Shown in pieces: positions 54,279 through 63,272 of a stretch of DNA of 64,000 nt. Position 1 is the first letter of the stretch; each line of letters opens with the position of its first letter. Source of the stretch: Phycisphaeraceae bacterium. Its GTDB lineage: Bacteria; Planctomycetota; Phycisphaerae; Phycisphaerales; UBA1924. Made by a program: the position numbers and the translations under genes. The stretch is taken from assembly GCA_020639155.1 (NCBI GenBank), contig JACKHF010000001.1:2446578-2510577 (forward strand), read 5' to 3'. The notes under the pieces are model-generated. The model did not search any database. It saw nothing but the letters and a program-made list of their open reading frames with translations, and was not told the origin of the DNA.

Positions 54279-56392
54279 GTGAAGAGCCCATGCAATCTGC
54301 GCATGCATCTGTTGCTGATCTGCTTGGGCCGGACGGTCCTATTGCAGCGTTTCTTGGCGATCGGTTCGAGGCTCGCGAGCAGCAGGGCGTGATGGCAGAA
54401 GCTGTTGCGCGAACTTTCGAAAAGCGGGAGACGTTGTGCGTTGAAGCGGGGACAGGAACCGGCAAGAGCTTCGCGTATCTGGTCCCTGCGATTCTCAGGT
54501 GTCTGCATCGTGGCGAGCGCTGCGTGATCGCAACCAACACCATCGCGCTGCAGGAACAGCTCGCGCAGCGCGATATTCCGCGCCTGCTTGCAACGCTCGG
54601 CGCAAAGGATGTGCAGGTTGAAGAAGGAGCAGACCCGTTTGCGTGGAAGGGTGAGATTCGTGCCGAGCTGGTCAAGGGGCGCAACAACTATGTGAGCATT
54701 CGCCGGCTCGAACTCGCATCGCATCGGCAGGAAAAACTCTTTGCATCGGACGATCGACGCATTGATCTGATGCGTGCGCAGGAATGGGCGTACCAGACAG
54801 GTGACGGTTCGCTTGCGTCGTGGAAGTCGCCGCCACATCCAGAGGTGTGGGAGCAGATCGTCAGCGACCGGAACAACTGCAAGGGCAAGCGCTGCCCGTA
54901 CTTTGACAAGTGCTTCTATCAGAACGCGCGCAGACGCGCGGAGCAGGCGCACATTCTCGTGTGCAACCACGCGGTGTTCTTTGCTGATCTTGCGTTGCGC
55001 GCGCAGGGCGTGACGTTCCTGCCCCGATACGACCATGTTGTGATCGACGAAGCGCACATGATCGAGGATGTTGCGTCTGACCACCTTGGCCTGATGCTGG
55101 GTGAGGGGCCGGTCCATCACATGCTGCGCACGCTGTATGATCTGAAGCGTCAGTCGGGGATGCTCGACGGGATCCGCACGAAGGACGGCTCGACATCTCT
55201 TCCTGATCGCGTGATCAGGCGTGTGCTTGAGACGCGCGACGCAGCGGAGCGGTTCTTTGCTGAGTGGCGGCGTCTTCTTGCAACGGGAAGGCTCGGGTCC
55301 GGTCGTGTGCGTTCGCCGGGGATTGTTGCAAACTCACTTTCAGAGCCGTTGCGTGAACTTGCCAGCTCGCTTGCGCAGCTGCGCGATATCTGTGCGAGCG
55401 AGGACGACGGTGCGGACATGGACGCGATGTCACGCCGCGCGACAGAACTCTCCATCGCGTGCGAATCGTTCTGCGATCAGACACTGTTGGGATACGCGTA
55501 CTGGGTGGAATCAGAGGGCGGTCGCGGGAAGCACGCGCGGGTGAAGCTCTGTTGCTCGCCGGTCAAACTCGGGCCGGTGTTGCGGGAGCGGTTGTTTGAG
55601 CAGGGATGGGGTGTTGTGCTGACAAGCGCGACGATGACCACCCGGGCGCAGCTAACCGAGGATACCGACACACAGATCGATGGACACACGGACACGCGAT
55701 TTGCGCATCTGCTCGATAGGCTTGGATGCGGCGAAGCGCAGACACTCTCGCTCGGGAGTCCGTTCGACTTCGCGAATCAGCTCAAGGTGCTGGTCGATCC
55801 GACCATGCCCGATCCGCGCGCACAGGGGTATGTTGATGCGCTTGCATCGCGCATCATGCAGCAGACAAGAGCACACGATGGCAGGACAATGACATTGTTC
55901 ACGAGCTTTGCAACGCTCGAAGCGGTTGCCGATGCTGTCTACGAAGATGCGGAGGTTGCCGGGATTGAGGTGCTGGTGCAGCGGCCTGGCGCATCGCGAA
56001 GCCTGTTGATCGAGCAGTTTCTTGCACATCCTCGTGCGCTGCTCTTAGGAGCAGCATCGTTCTGGCAGGGTGTTGATATTCCCGGCGATGATCTGCGATG
56101 CGTGATTCTGACGCGCCTGCCGTTCGAGCCGCCGGATCGGCCATTGACCGAAGCCCGGATCGAACAGATCGAGGCTGAGGGCGGGAACGGTTTTCGCGAT
56201 GATGCGCTCCCGAGAGCGATTCTGCGGTTCAGGCAGGGGATGGGCCGGTTGATCCGCTCGCACGCCGACACGGGCACGCTGGTGGTGCTGGACTCACGGA
56301 TCGTCAAGTCGTCGTACGGAAGGCTGTTCCGGAACGCGATCCCAGCAGACGTGCGGATCGAATCCATGGCGTACGAGGACGAGATCGCGTAG
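54275..56392 (+). CDS. dinG: DinG/XPD-family ATP-dependent DNA helicase
   Basis: A 705-residue superfamily 2 helicase. Walker A EAGTGTGKSFAYLVPA (near residue 62), four iron-sulphur cysteines in NNCKGKRCPYFDKCFYQ (near 201-213) and HILVCNHAVFF, DEAH box VIDEAHMIED (near 262), and the C-terminal RecA half with LGAASFWQGVDIPGDDLRCVILTRLPF and RFRQGMGRLIRSHADTG. It unwinds structured or damaged DNA. ATG overlaps the rsmG stop. Confidence 0.93.
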   Translation: MSEEPMQSAHASVADLLGPDGPIAAFLGDRFEAREQQGVMAEAVARTFEKRETLCVEAGTGTGKSFAYLVPAILRCLHRGERCVIATNTIALQEQLAQRDIPRLLATLGAKDVQVEEGADPFAWKGEIRAELVKGRNNYVSIRRLELASHRQEKLFASDDRRIDLMRAQEWAYQTGDGSLASWKSPPHPEVWEQIVSDRNNCKGKRCPYFDKCFYQNARRRAEQAHILVCNHAVFFADLALRAQGVTFLPRYDHVVIDEAHMIEDVASDHLGLMLGEGPVHHMLRTLYDLKRQSGMLDGIRTKDGSTSLPDRVIRRVLETRDAAERFFAEWRRLLATGRLGSGRVRSPGIVANSLSEPLRELASSLAQLRDICASEDDGADMDAMSRRATELSIACESFCDQTLLGYAYWVESEGGRGKHARVKLCCSPVKLGPVLRERLFEQGWGVVLTSATMTTRAQLTEDTDTQIDGHTDTRFAHLLDRLGCGEAQTLSLGSPFDFANQLKVLVDPTMPDPRAQGYVDALASRIMQQTRAHDGRTMTLFTSFATLEAVADAVYEDAEVAGIEVLVQRPGASRSLLIEQFLAHPRALLLGAASFWQGVDIPGDDLRCVILTRLPFEPPDRPLTEARIEQIEAEGGNGFRDDALPRAILRFRQGMGRLIRSHADTGTLVVLDSRIVKSSYGRLFRNAIPADVRIESMAYEDEIA

Positions 56393-56530
56393 GACGCGGG
56401 CGGCAGTTCCCTCGGTCTGTCAGGATCATTCGTACATAACTACAAACATAATACAAACAGAATGGACCAAAAGAGGGGATCTGTCTAGGCTCTGCGTCTT
56501 TCTCGCACGTTTGCCCTATGAAAGGACAAC

Positions 56531-57946
56531 ATGCTCGGTCGGATCTTTAAGGCGTATGACGTTCGGGGCACCTACCCGGATCTTCTTAACGACACCATGG
56601 GCTGGCAGATCGGCTATGGCACCAGCAAGCTTCTGCGGCAGGAAGCTCGCGAGGATGGTGATGCAACACCCATGATGCGCAACTTTATCGTTGGTCGTGA
56701 TATGCGGCAGTCGAGTCCTTCGCTTTCCAAGGCGTTGATTGATGGTATTACGTACGAAGGCGGCGATGTTATCGATGTGGGGATGGTGGATACTCCATTC
56801 ATCTACTTTGCCATTAACTATGTTGATTGTGCTGGTGGTGTGATGGTGACCGCAAGCCACAATCCGCCAAAGTACAACGGGTTCAAGATCTCGCGGCGCA
56901 AGGCAAAGCCTGTTGGCGAGGCCAATGGTCTTGCTGAAGTGCGCAAACATGCGGCAATGATTGATCCTGCAGTCGCATCACAGCAAACAGCAAAGGGACG
57001 TGTGAGCGAACGCGATCTTTGGAGCGCATACATCCGGCACGTGCGCAGTTTCCTCAACATGGATGGAGCGAAGCTGCGAGTGGTTGTCGATGCGTCAAAC
57101 GCCATGGCAGGCACGATGGTACCAAGAGTATTTGGTGCGAAGGGCAAGGATGTGTCTGGGCTTGAGATTATCGAGTTGAACTTTGACAACACGTCTGGTA
57201 CATTCGCCCACGAGCCGAATCCCCTGGTTCCCGCGAATCTGGAGCAGCTTCGCGAGATGGTTGTGCAGGAGAAGGCGGATCTTGGAATCTGCTTCGACGG
57301 CGATGCGGATCGATGTATGGTTGTGGATGAGAAGGGGCAGATCGTCGGATGCGATCTGCTGACGGCGCTCGTTGCTAGACAGTTTCTCAAAGCGAATCCA
57401 AAGTCTCCGATTGTGTATGACTTGCGGTCAAGCAAGGCAGTAAGTGAAGAGATCACAATAGCTGGCGGCAAGCCGGTGCGCAGCCGTGTCGGGCATGTGT
57501 TTATGAAGGGTGAACTCGCAAAGCAGAAGGCGGTCTTTGGCGGTGAACTCTCCGGTCACTTCTACTTCCGCGACAACTTTAACGCCGATTCCGGTGCGAT
57601 CGCGATGGCGACGGTGCTCACAGTGCTGGCGCAGTCTGGTAAGTCGATGAGCGAACTTATCGAGCCGATCGCGCGGTATGCGCAGTCAGGCGAGATCAAC
57701 TTCCGTAACGAGGATCCGGATGCGGCTCTTGCGCAGATCGAGGAAGCATACATCGATCGTGCGCTGGTTGATGATCTCGACGGGTTGACTATCGATGCGT
57801 TCGAGGAGGAGGGGTGGTGGTTCAATGTTCGCAAGAGCAACACCGAGCCATTGCTGCGTCTGAATGCTGAAGCAAAGACGATGAGCGCGCTGCGAACACT
57901 GCTCGACGAGGTCACGCCACTTTTGGGTGAGCAGGTCGATCACTGA
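56531..57946 (+). CDS. Phosphomannomutase/phosphoglucomutase
   Basis: A 471-residue alpha-D-phosphohexomutase interconverting 6- and 1-phospho sugars for cell-surface polymers. FKAYDVRGTYPDLL at the start, the phosphoserine loop TASHNPPKYNG (near residue 108), the metal loop CFDGDADRCMVVD (near 257), the sugar-binding GGELSGHFYF (near 340) and the phosphate loop RKSNTEPLLRL (near 437) are all intact. The substrate, mannose or glucose, cannot be told apart by eye. AAAGGA stands before the ATG. A separate upstream promoter is expected in the AT-rich 56430-56470 stretch. Confidence 0.93.
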   Translation: MLGRIFKAYDVRGTYPDLLNDTMGWQIGYGTSKLLRQEAREDGDATPMMRNFIVGRDMRQSSPSLSKALIDGITYEGGDVIDVGMVDTPFIYFAINYVDCAGGVMVTASHNPPKYNGFKISRRKAKPVGEANGLAEVRKHAAMIDPAVASQQTAKGRVSERDLWSAYIRHVRSFLNMDGAKLRVVVDASNAMAGTMVPRVFGAKGKDVSGLEIIELNFDNTSGTFAHEPNPLVPANLEQLREMVVQEKADLGICFDGDADRCMVVDEKGQIVGCDLLTALVARQFLKANPKSPIVYDLRSSKAVSEEITIAGGKPVRSRVGHVFMKGELAKQKAVFGGELSGHFYFRDNFNADSGAIAMATVLTVLAQSGKSMSELIEPIARYAQSGEINFRNEDPDAALAQIEEAYIDRALVDDLDGLTIDAFEEEGWWFNVRKSNTEPLLRLNAEAKTMSALRTLLDEVTPLLGEQVDH

Positions 57947-58063
57947 GTCTGTGTGCTGAAAGTCTGCTGAAAGAAATACGTATAAAGCCCGAACTAGCGA
58001 TGGATGGGCCTGTTTGCCGTTGTTCTCTGGCAATGGGTGTGTCTGTTTGCGCGGGAGGCAGTG

Positions 58064-59620
58064 ATGAATGTCAGCCAGTTTCTTGAGCACTGGGGGCTGC
58101 ATGATAATCCGTTTCGTGGCGAGGAAGCCCGGAACGATGGTGTGCTGCGCAGACTGACCACGTCGGGACCTGGTGCACCCGCGGGATTTGTGCACTCGGC
58201 GTTTGACAAGGTGCTCGGATCGATCGAGGAGCCATCCACGGCGATTGTGTTCGGCGAGAAGGGATCGGGCAAGACCGCGATCAGATTGCAACTCGAGCAG
58301 CATGTTGCGATCCACAATGCTTCACACGCTGGAAAACAGACATTGCTTGTTGCGTACGACGATCTGAACACTGTGCTCGATCGATTGCACGAGCGCATCG
58401 GGAGTGATGATCCGCTCGAATCGTTCAGGCAGGTGGAACTCGCCGACCACATGGACGCACTGCTGGGACTGGTTGTGCCGGGTGTTGTTGATGCGATACT
58501 CGGGCAGACAGAGCCTGGAGCGCAGACATCAGTGACGCTGCAGCCGATGACAAAGCAGCAGATCAGATCGCTCGATCAGCAGACGCGCGAGGATGTGTTG
58601 TTGTTGCAAGCTGTGTACGATCGACCGAACCGTGCGGATGTACGAACAGTTCTTCTTCGAAAGATGTTGAAACTCGGCAGGCCGATGGTGCATCGCGTGT
58701 GGGAGGCGCTGACCTTTGTTGCGTGGGCACCCGCTGTTGCGATACTGATTTGGTTGTTCTTCTTTGCGCCGGAACGGTTCAGTGACGGTTGGCAGAGGAC
58801 GGCTGTGCTTGCGGGAGCTGGTGCGTGTTTCCTGTTCTGGCTTATCACGTTGGCAAGGGTGCATGTCATCGAGCGCTTGCGTCGAAGCCGGACCAGCAGG
58901 CGACTCCACAAACAGCTTCGTGCGCTCTCACGTACCGAGATGTCGTATGCTGCAAGCATTCGCCAACTGCCATTGCGCCTGCGCGAGACGGGTGTGCTAC
59001 CGGTATCGCAGAGCGAGGAGCCCCGGTACGCAATGTTCGATCGGCTGCGTCGTGTTTTGCGCACGATGGGATATTCGGGGCTCATGGTCGTTGTCGATCG
59101 CATCGATGAGCCGAGCCTCGTCAGCGGGCATGCCGAACGCATGCGCGCGATCATCTGGCCGTTACTCAACAACAAGTTCCTCCAACAGCAGGGCATCGGG
59201 TTCAAACTGCTGCTGCCGATTGAGTTGCGCCACGCGCTGATGAAGGAATCGAGCGCGTTCTTCCAGGAAGCGAGGCTCGACAAGCAGGGGTTGATCGATC
59301 GGCTGACGTGGACGGGGTCCATGCTGTACGACTTGTGCGAGGCTCGATTGCAGGCGTGCCTTGGCGAGGGGAAAGAACAGATTGAGTTAGTCGATCTCTT
59401 CGCTGAGGATGTCGCAAGACGCGATGTTGTCGATGCGCTTGATCAGATGCATCAGCCGCGTGATGCGTTCAAGTTTTTGTATGCGTGCATCACGGAGTTC
59501 TGCTCAAGCGTGACAAGAACCGAGGATAACTGGCGGATTCCGAAAATGCTGCTTGACACGGTTCGCCGGGCGCAGGCCGAGCGCGTGCAGGCACTTTATC
59601 GCGGTATCACGCCAGCGTAA
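58064..59620 (+). CDS. P-loop ATPase with internal membrane hairpin, unknown function
   Basis: A 518-residue protein. The N-terminus HWGLHDNPFRGEEARND has the WxLxxNPF start of ExeA-like AAA ATPases; Walker A is FGEKGSGKTAIRLQLE (near residue 69), and a Walker B-like GLMVVVDRIDEPS lies near 345. Between the two are two close hydrophobic helices (VAWAPAVAILIWLFFF and AVLAGAGACFLFWLITLA, near 225-265), so the ATPase is split by a membrane hairpin. Met at 58064 is chosen, as family text begins there. It ends 5 bases before tRNA-Leu. Role unknown. Confidence 0.75.
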   Translation: MNVSQFLEHWGLHDNPFRGEEARNDGVLRRLTTSGPGAPAGFVHSAFDKVLGSIEEPSTAIVFGEKGSGKTAIRLQLEQHVAIHNASHAGKQTLLVAYDDLNTVLDRLHERIGSDDPLESFRQVELADHMDALLGLVVPGVVDAILGQTEPGAQTSVTLQPMTKQQIRSLDQQTREDVLLLQAVYDRPNRADVRTVLLRKMLKLGRPMVHRVWEALTFVAWAPAVAILIWLFFFAPERFSDGWQRTAVLAGAGACFLFWLITLARVHVIERLRRSRTSRRLHKQLRALSRTEMSYAASIRQLPLRLRETGVLPVSQSEEPRYAMFDRLRRVLRTMGYSGLMVVVDRIDEPSLVSGHAERMRAIIWPLLNNKFLQQQGIGFKLLLPIELRHALMKESSAFFQEARLDKQGLIDRLTWTGSMLYDLCEARLQACLGEGKEQIELVDLFAEDVARRDVVDALDQMHQPRDAFKFLYACITEFCSSVTRTEDNWRIPKMLLDTVRRAQAERVQALYRGITPA

Positions 59621-59624
59621 GAAG

Positions 59625-59708
59625 TGGGCCTGGTGGGACTTGAACCCACACTCCGGTGAAGGAAACGGATTTTAAGTCCGCTGCGTCTGCCAGTTCCGCC
59701 ACGGGCCC
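59625..59708 (-). tRNA. tRNA-Leu (UAA)
   Basis: On the minus strand: acceptor GGGCCCG with CAGGCCC (one C-A mismatch at the sixth pair), anticodon stem GCGGA/TCCGT enclosing loop CTTAAAA with anticodon TAA, a class II long variable arm (TTCCTTCACCGGAG region) and T arm GTGGG-TTCAAGT-CCCAC. Discriminator A; CCA not encoded. A long variable arm and the UAA anticodon fix the identity as leucine. Confidence 0.93.
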
Positions 59709-59719
59709 AAGTACCTGAA

Positions 59720-59902
59720 ATGGTACGGGCTTGCGACGATCCGGGTGAAGGCGACGACGAGCGACTCGGCGGATTGCTTGGCGCTCGTCTGCGCCAAGAC
59801 AGCAACCTCAGGAGACTTCTGGAGACTTGGGACCGGCTGCCGGAGGTGGTTCGGAGGGCGCTTGTAGCTGCGGCCGAAGCGGCGCTGCTCTCTGATCCTT
59901 GA
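59720..59902 (+). CDS. Short island-end ORF next to tRNA-Leu (60 aa)
   Basis: A 60-residue frame ending DSNLRRLLETWDRLPEVVRRALVAAAEAAL. The text DSxL..(I/L).(S/T)WxxLPExVR also occurs at 34128-34324, in the tail behind the integrase remnant (DSKLQNVIDSWHGLPEAVR). Both are next to a tRNA or a tRNA-derived repeat, and in both the frame leads away from it. It may be a relic of an integrated element or a small helical protein. Whether it is translated is unknown. Confidence 0.45.
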   Translation: MVRACDDPGEGDDERLGGLLGARLRQDSNLRRLLETWDRLPEVVRRALVAAAEAALLSDP

Positions 59903-60035
59903 CCTCGCAGGACCACTCCGCTTCTACGGATGCGGCTCAACTGACTCCGCACGACACACATGCTCCGACACGCCGCATCAGCTTGCTGAACGGTCTTGCT
60001 CGTTCGCCTCCTCGCTCCGAACACTCCAAACGCCT

Positions 60036-60083
60036 CTTAGGACATTTGTCCAATGCCTGCTCCTGCAATGGTTTAGGCCCTTT
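60036..60083. promoter_or_regulatory. Dyads upstream of the cytochrome b561 gene
   Basis: GGACA-TT-TGTCC and, about 25 bases later, GGCC-CTTT-GGCC lie in the 264-base gap upstream of the cytochrome gene. They may bind a regulator; they do not match an NsrR or FNR consensus. Otherwise I see nothing in the gap. Confidence 0.25.
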
Positions 60084-60166
60084 GGCCAATGGCTTCTATG
60101 GCGTTGAGTCATTACGGTGAAAACACAACTCACGCAATGCGGCGGCCTGACTGGGAGATGTCCTCC

Positions 60167-60928
60167 ATGAAAACGAAACGTGTCTACGATTATCCAACGA
60201 GAGTCTTCCACTGGCTCTTTGCTCTGCTCTTTGTCATAGCGTTCACAATCGGAACCACTGTGGACGATGACTCAGCGCTCTTCCTGTTCCACATGCTCGC
60301 GGGACTCGTGCTTTGTGCCCTCGTGCTGTTTCGCGTCATCTGGGGCTTTGTTGGAACAAAGCACGCCCGTTTTAGCGGTTTCGCGCTTCATCCAAAGGAC
60401 CTTCTTCGTTACGCCAAAGACATCCTTGCCGGAACTTCGAGCAAGTGGCCAGGACACAACCCCGCCTCAAGTTGGGCAGCCATCCTGATGATGGCCTTTG
60501 CGCTGGGGCTTGGAATAACTGGATACCTGATGGCCAACGATCAGGCCGGTGACTACATTGAAGACCTCCATGAACTCCTGGCGAACGGATTCCTGACGAT
60601 TGTGCTCCTACATATCGCGGGCCTTGCGCTCCACTCCCTTCGCCATCAAGACGGTCTGTGGAAAAGCATGTTCACTGGCCTTAAAACCGAATTGCCCGAG
60701 CAGATCGATCATGTTCCCGCTTACTTGGGCATCGGCACGATTCTCCTGCTTGGAACGGTTGGCTTCTCGGGTCATCTGGTTCAGAATCTCGACAGCAATA
60801 ACCGCACGGTGACGATCCTCGGGACTCAATTCGTCCTTGGTGAACAAGAGGATGGTGAGCATGCGAATAAGCGCCGGGAGAGCGGACATGACACCCACAG
60901 AAGACACCATGACCATGATGACGACTAA
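60167..60928 (+). CDS. Cytochrome b561-type membrane protein
   Basis: A 253-residue di-heme membrane cytochrome. YDYPTRVFHWLFALLFVIAF, FHMLAGLVLCALVLFRVIWGFVGTKHARF, DLHELLANGFLTIVLLHIAGLALHSLRH contain the paired heme-ligand histidines of the prokaryotic b561/Ni-Fe hydrogenase b-subunit type. The C-terminal tail is His/Asp-rich (HDTHRRHHDHDDD) and could bind metal. The Met at 60167 has GGGAG upstream; earlier in-frame Mets lie in the gap. The HTH membrane protein follows after 9 bases. Confidence 0.88.
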   Translation: MKTKRVYDYPTRVFHWLFALLFVIAFTIGTTVDDDSALFLFHMLAGLVLCALVLFRVIWGFVGTKHARFSGFALHPKDLLRYAKDILAGTSSKWPGHNPASSWAAILMMAFALGLGITGYLMANDQAGDYIEDLHELLANGFLTIVLLHIAGLALHSLRHQDGLWKSMFTGLKTELPEQIDHVPAYLGIGTILLLGTVGFSGHLVQNLDSNNRTVTILGTQFVLGEQEDGEHANKRRESGHDTHRRHHDHDDD

Positions 60929-60937
60929 GCAAGCAGC

Positions 60938-61465
60938 ATGACCATTCGCGAACGAGCGGTTCTGCTCACTGTCTTGCTGTCTATCTTCGCGTTGGTCGCA
61001 TTCGACCTCGTCATCGACTCATCGGAGGGCGTAGCCGTTTGGCATCTCCTAACAGAAGGTGCAGTGGGTCTCGTTGCACTGCTTGGCGCCTTCTATCTTC
61101 TCAAAGATGGCTTCGCTCTCAGACAACACTTGAAGCAGGAGCGCGCATTGTCGCTAGAGCTACGACGAGAGGCTGAAGACTGGAGAAACCGCTCTCGCAA
61201 GTACTTGCAGGGGCTCTCTGCTTCGATTGATGAACAGCTGACCGAATGGAAGCTCACTCCTTCAGAAAAAGATGTCGCCTTTCTCCTCATCAAGGGAATG
61301 AGCCTAAAAGAGATTGCTCACATCCGAGAGACGGCGGAGAAGACTGCGCGGGTGCAGGCGACGGCGATCTATGCCAAAGCCGGTCTTTCGGGCCGTCCGG
61401 AGCTCGCGGCGTTCTTCTTGGAAGAATTGCTGCAACCAGACCATGCCCTCGGAGAATCCGAATAG
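60938..61465 (+). CDS. Membrane-anchored LuxR-type HTH regulator
   Basis: A 175-residue protein. Two N-terminal membrane helices (VLLTVLLSIFALVAFDLVI and GAVGLVALLGAFYLL), a short coiled-coil linker (QHLKQERALSLELRREAEDWRNRSRKYL) and a C-terminal GerE/LuxR DNA-binding domain (LTPSEKDVAFLLIKGMSLKEIAHIRETAEKTARVQATAIYAKAGLSGRPELAAFFLEELL). With the cytochrome gene 9 bases upstream the two are likely co-transcribed; the protein may sense membrane or redox state. Confidence 0.85.
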   Translation: MTIRERAVLLTVLLSIFALVAFDLVIDSSEGVAVWHLLTEGAVGLVALLGAFYLLKDGFALRQHLKQERALSLELRREAEDWRNRSRKYLQGLSASIDEQLTEWKLTPSEKDVAFLLIKGMSLKEIAHIRETAEKTARVQATAIYAKAGLSGRPELAAFFLEELLQPDHALGESE

Positions 61466-61538
61466 AGTTGACCCTGCGACGACGCGCCAGCCTGCTCTAA
61501 ACCAATCGAGACCCGGATCCAGTCACGTTGCAACCCGC

Positions 61539-61575
61539 ATGGGCACGACGGCAAACCTCCTGCCGTCATGCCCAT
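61539..61575. terminator. Hairpin between convergent genes
   Basis: ATGGGCACGACGGCA (61539-61553) pairs with TGCCGTCATGCCCAT (61561-61575) except for one position, with a 7-base loop. It lies between the HTH gene and the convergent thioredoxin-like gene, so it can serve both. Confidence 0.6.
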
Positions 61576-61601
61576 TGCGAGGATGAGGTTCACGAGACTG
61601 C

Positions 61602-61841
61602 TCAGCTCTTGAGCGCCGAGAGATCAGCACCGTGATTGATGTGGTACACCTGCCTGTCGATGACCAGTGCCGGGACCGACTTCACTCCCAACTGCTCGGC
61701 TTCAGTGATTCGACCTCCCTCGTTTCCGAGGTGGACGATCTCTACATCGAACTTCGAACGGTCCAGACCTTCGGCGACACTGCGCTCAGCATCGACACAA
61801 ACCGGACATCCAGCGTGGTAGAACGTTGCTTTGGTTGACAT
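61602..61841 (-). CDS. Small glutaredoxin/thioredoxin-fold protein
   Basis: A 79-residue protein. STKATFYHAGCPVCVDAERS gives the CPVC active site, VEIVHLGNEGGRITEAEQLG and GVKSVPALVIDRQVYHINHG the cis-Pro segment of a thioredoxin fold. AAGGAGT stands before the ATG at 61841; earlier codons have no similarity. It is downstream of the MarR regulator on the same strand and may be under its control. Confidence 0.82.
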   Translation of the reverse strand: MSTKATFYHAGCPVCVDAERSVAEGLDRSKFDVEIVHLGNEGGRITEAEQLGVKSVPALVIDRQVYHINHGADLSALKS

Positions 61842-61955
61842 CTCAGTACTCCTTATTCTCTCTGTGGGTATACATCCTGAAGCGCCCCATGCGCCCAAGG
61901 ACTTCTGCTAAAACTCTTCGACACTTCAGACCTTCTCCCCCCTTTCCGTGCGCCG

Positions 61956-62654
61956 TCATGACTGCTTGGCCTCCTTGCCTACGCTCAGACTCTTCCCGCC
62001 AACGAAGGCCGTCCACAAACGAGGCGCCAACTCAGGATCTACTGGCTCCATCTCATCACAATCCACGCGCAGCTCACTGTCTGCGATGGGGGCATCGATG
62101 TACTGACAGTGGTGGGGCTTGGACTTCCCTGCATACTCGTTCGGTCGAAAGAACCTGCAGCCCACGCACATGCGCGCCGTCGGAACCGAGCCCCGCTCCT
62201 GAAGCTCTCGAATCAGCGACACAAGCCCGCGAACGAGGCCAGCCTGGTCGCTACTACTGAGCGCCGCTGCCGCGGCAAGAACTGCCTCAGGCCACTCACC
62301 GGCCGACGCTGCAAGCCGCTTCCCTTTTGCCGTGAGCTTCAGTCGAATTTCTCGCCCGTCGTCGGCTGACCGCTGCTTTACAACGAGCCCCTTCCCCACA
62401 AGCGTCGATACGGCTGCACTCGCCGTTCCTGCTGTGATCGCAAGCTGGTCTGCGACGGTTGAAAGCCCGATTGGCTGCGATGCCCCAGCCACAACAGCCA
62501 GAATCTGCGCCTGGGTCGGCGAGAGCCCATGCTCCCCGGTCGCCCGCCAGGCTTCGTGCCTAAACACCAGCGCCAGTTTGGCGAGCCCGGCTGCAACCTG
62601 AGCGGCACTGTCCGCAGCGCTGCCGGACTCCATTTGGGGTAGTCGAGTGCCCAT
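61956..62654 (-). CDS. MarR-family regulator with C-terminal cysteine cluster
   Basis: About 232 residues. Winged helix: SPTQAQILAVVAG, STVADQLAITAGTASAAVSTLVGKGLVVKQRSADDGREIRLKLTAKGK (about residues 40-115). The C-terminal part has CVGCRFFRPNEY, PHHC and RVDC, a C-x2-C ... C ... C arrangement that should bind a metal or an iron-sulphur cluster; this tail is a recognised variant in the MarR family. Starts at 62690, 62654 and 62633 are in frame; the operator at 62658-62682 makes 62654 or later more sensible. It is a probable redox or metal-responsive repressor of itself and the thioredoxin-like gene. Confidence 0.85.
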   Translation of the reverse strand: MGTRLPQMESGSAADSAAQVAAGLAKLALVFRHEAWRATGEHGLSPTQAQILAVVAGASQPIGLSTVADQLAITAGTASAAVSTLVGKGLVVKQRSADDGREIRLKLTAKGKRLAASAGEWPEAVLAAAAALSSSDQAGLVRGLVSLIRELQERGSVPTARMCVGCRFFRPNEYAGKSKPHHCQYIDAPIADSELRVDCDEMEPVDPELAPRLWTAFVGGKSLSVGKEAKQS

Positions 62655-62657
62655 ACC

Positions 62658-62682
62658 AGATAGTTTGGACTCCAAACTATCT
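62658..62682. promoter_or_regulatory. Perfect 12-bp inverted repeat, MarR operator candidate
   Basis: AGATAGTTTGGA (62658-62669) and TCCAAACTATCT (62671-62682) are exact reverse complements around a single C. Length, symmetry and position directly at the start of the MarR gene are what an autoregulated MarR repressor needs. Confidence 0.7.
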
Positions 62683-62801
62683 GAAGTCAAGGGCGGTGGA
62701 GCAGTTTATTTGCCCGCACCTTCCCGGCACAGGAAGCCCGGACAGGCCGCTTCTGTGGCTCAAGGGGTATTTGGGAGCCTCGGGCGGGGCCGCTGCGCGA
62801 G

Positions 62802-63185
62802 CTATCGCTTGCGCCCGCGATCCAAGAGCGCGTCCCTAAGCACCAGGGCGTGATTGTGCTCGACATCACGCGAACCAAATACAAGCGTCACACCACCGTC
62901 CTTGCTGTGCTTGCGCACAACCGCTCGAAGCTCGTCAAGTGCACCGCTATGCGCCAGCTCACATTCGTACCGCTTTCGAAACTCATCCCACCGCTTCAGA
63001 TGCGAGTGATACCAACGCCGCAGTTCAGTACTTGGAGCCACTTCCTTCAACCACACATCAACGGCAGCTCGCTCACGGCTGAGCCCTCGCGGCCAGAGAC
63101 GATCGACCAGAACGCGACAACCATCGTCCCATTCGGGATCATCGTAGACACGCTTGACGCGCACTTTGCTTCGGGTTCTCGGCAT
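62802..63185 (-). CDS. DUF488-family protein
   Basis: A 127-residue protein. RVKRVYDDPEWDDGCRVLVDRLWPRGLSRERAAVDVWLKEVAPST and LRRWYHSHLKRWDEFRKRYECEL plus GGVTLVFGSRDVEHNHALVLRD are the DUF488 pattern; the fold is of unknown biochemical role. The start Met at 63185 begins MPRTRSK; upstream codons belong to intergenic sequence. Divergent from the Cys-rich small gene. Confidence 0.88.
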   Translation of the reverse strand: MPRTRSKVRVKRVYDDPEWDDGCRVLVDRLWPRGLSRERAAVDVWLKEVAPSTELRRWYHSHLKRWDEFRKRYECELAHSGALDELRAVVRKHSKDGGVTLVFGSRDVEHNHALVLRDALLDRGRKR

Positions 63186-63272
63186 CGCCTCACCTGTTTC
63201 ACATTGAGCATTCGTGCTACTTGTAATGGTAGCGCACAGGAGCACTGGCGCAAACCAAACGCGAAGAGGCCA

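Noticed and set aside
62850..63272. N-terminal extension of the cysteine-rich small protein
   Set aside because: It overlaps DUF488 on the opposite strand and has no family text; ATG 63273 has its own ribosome binding site.
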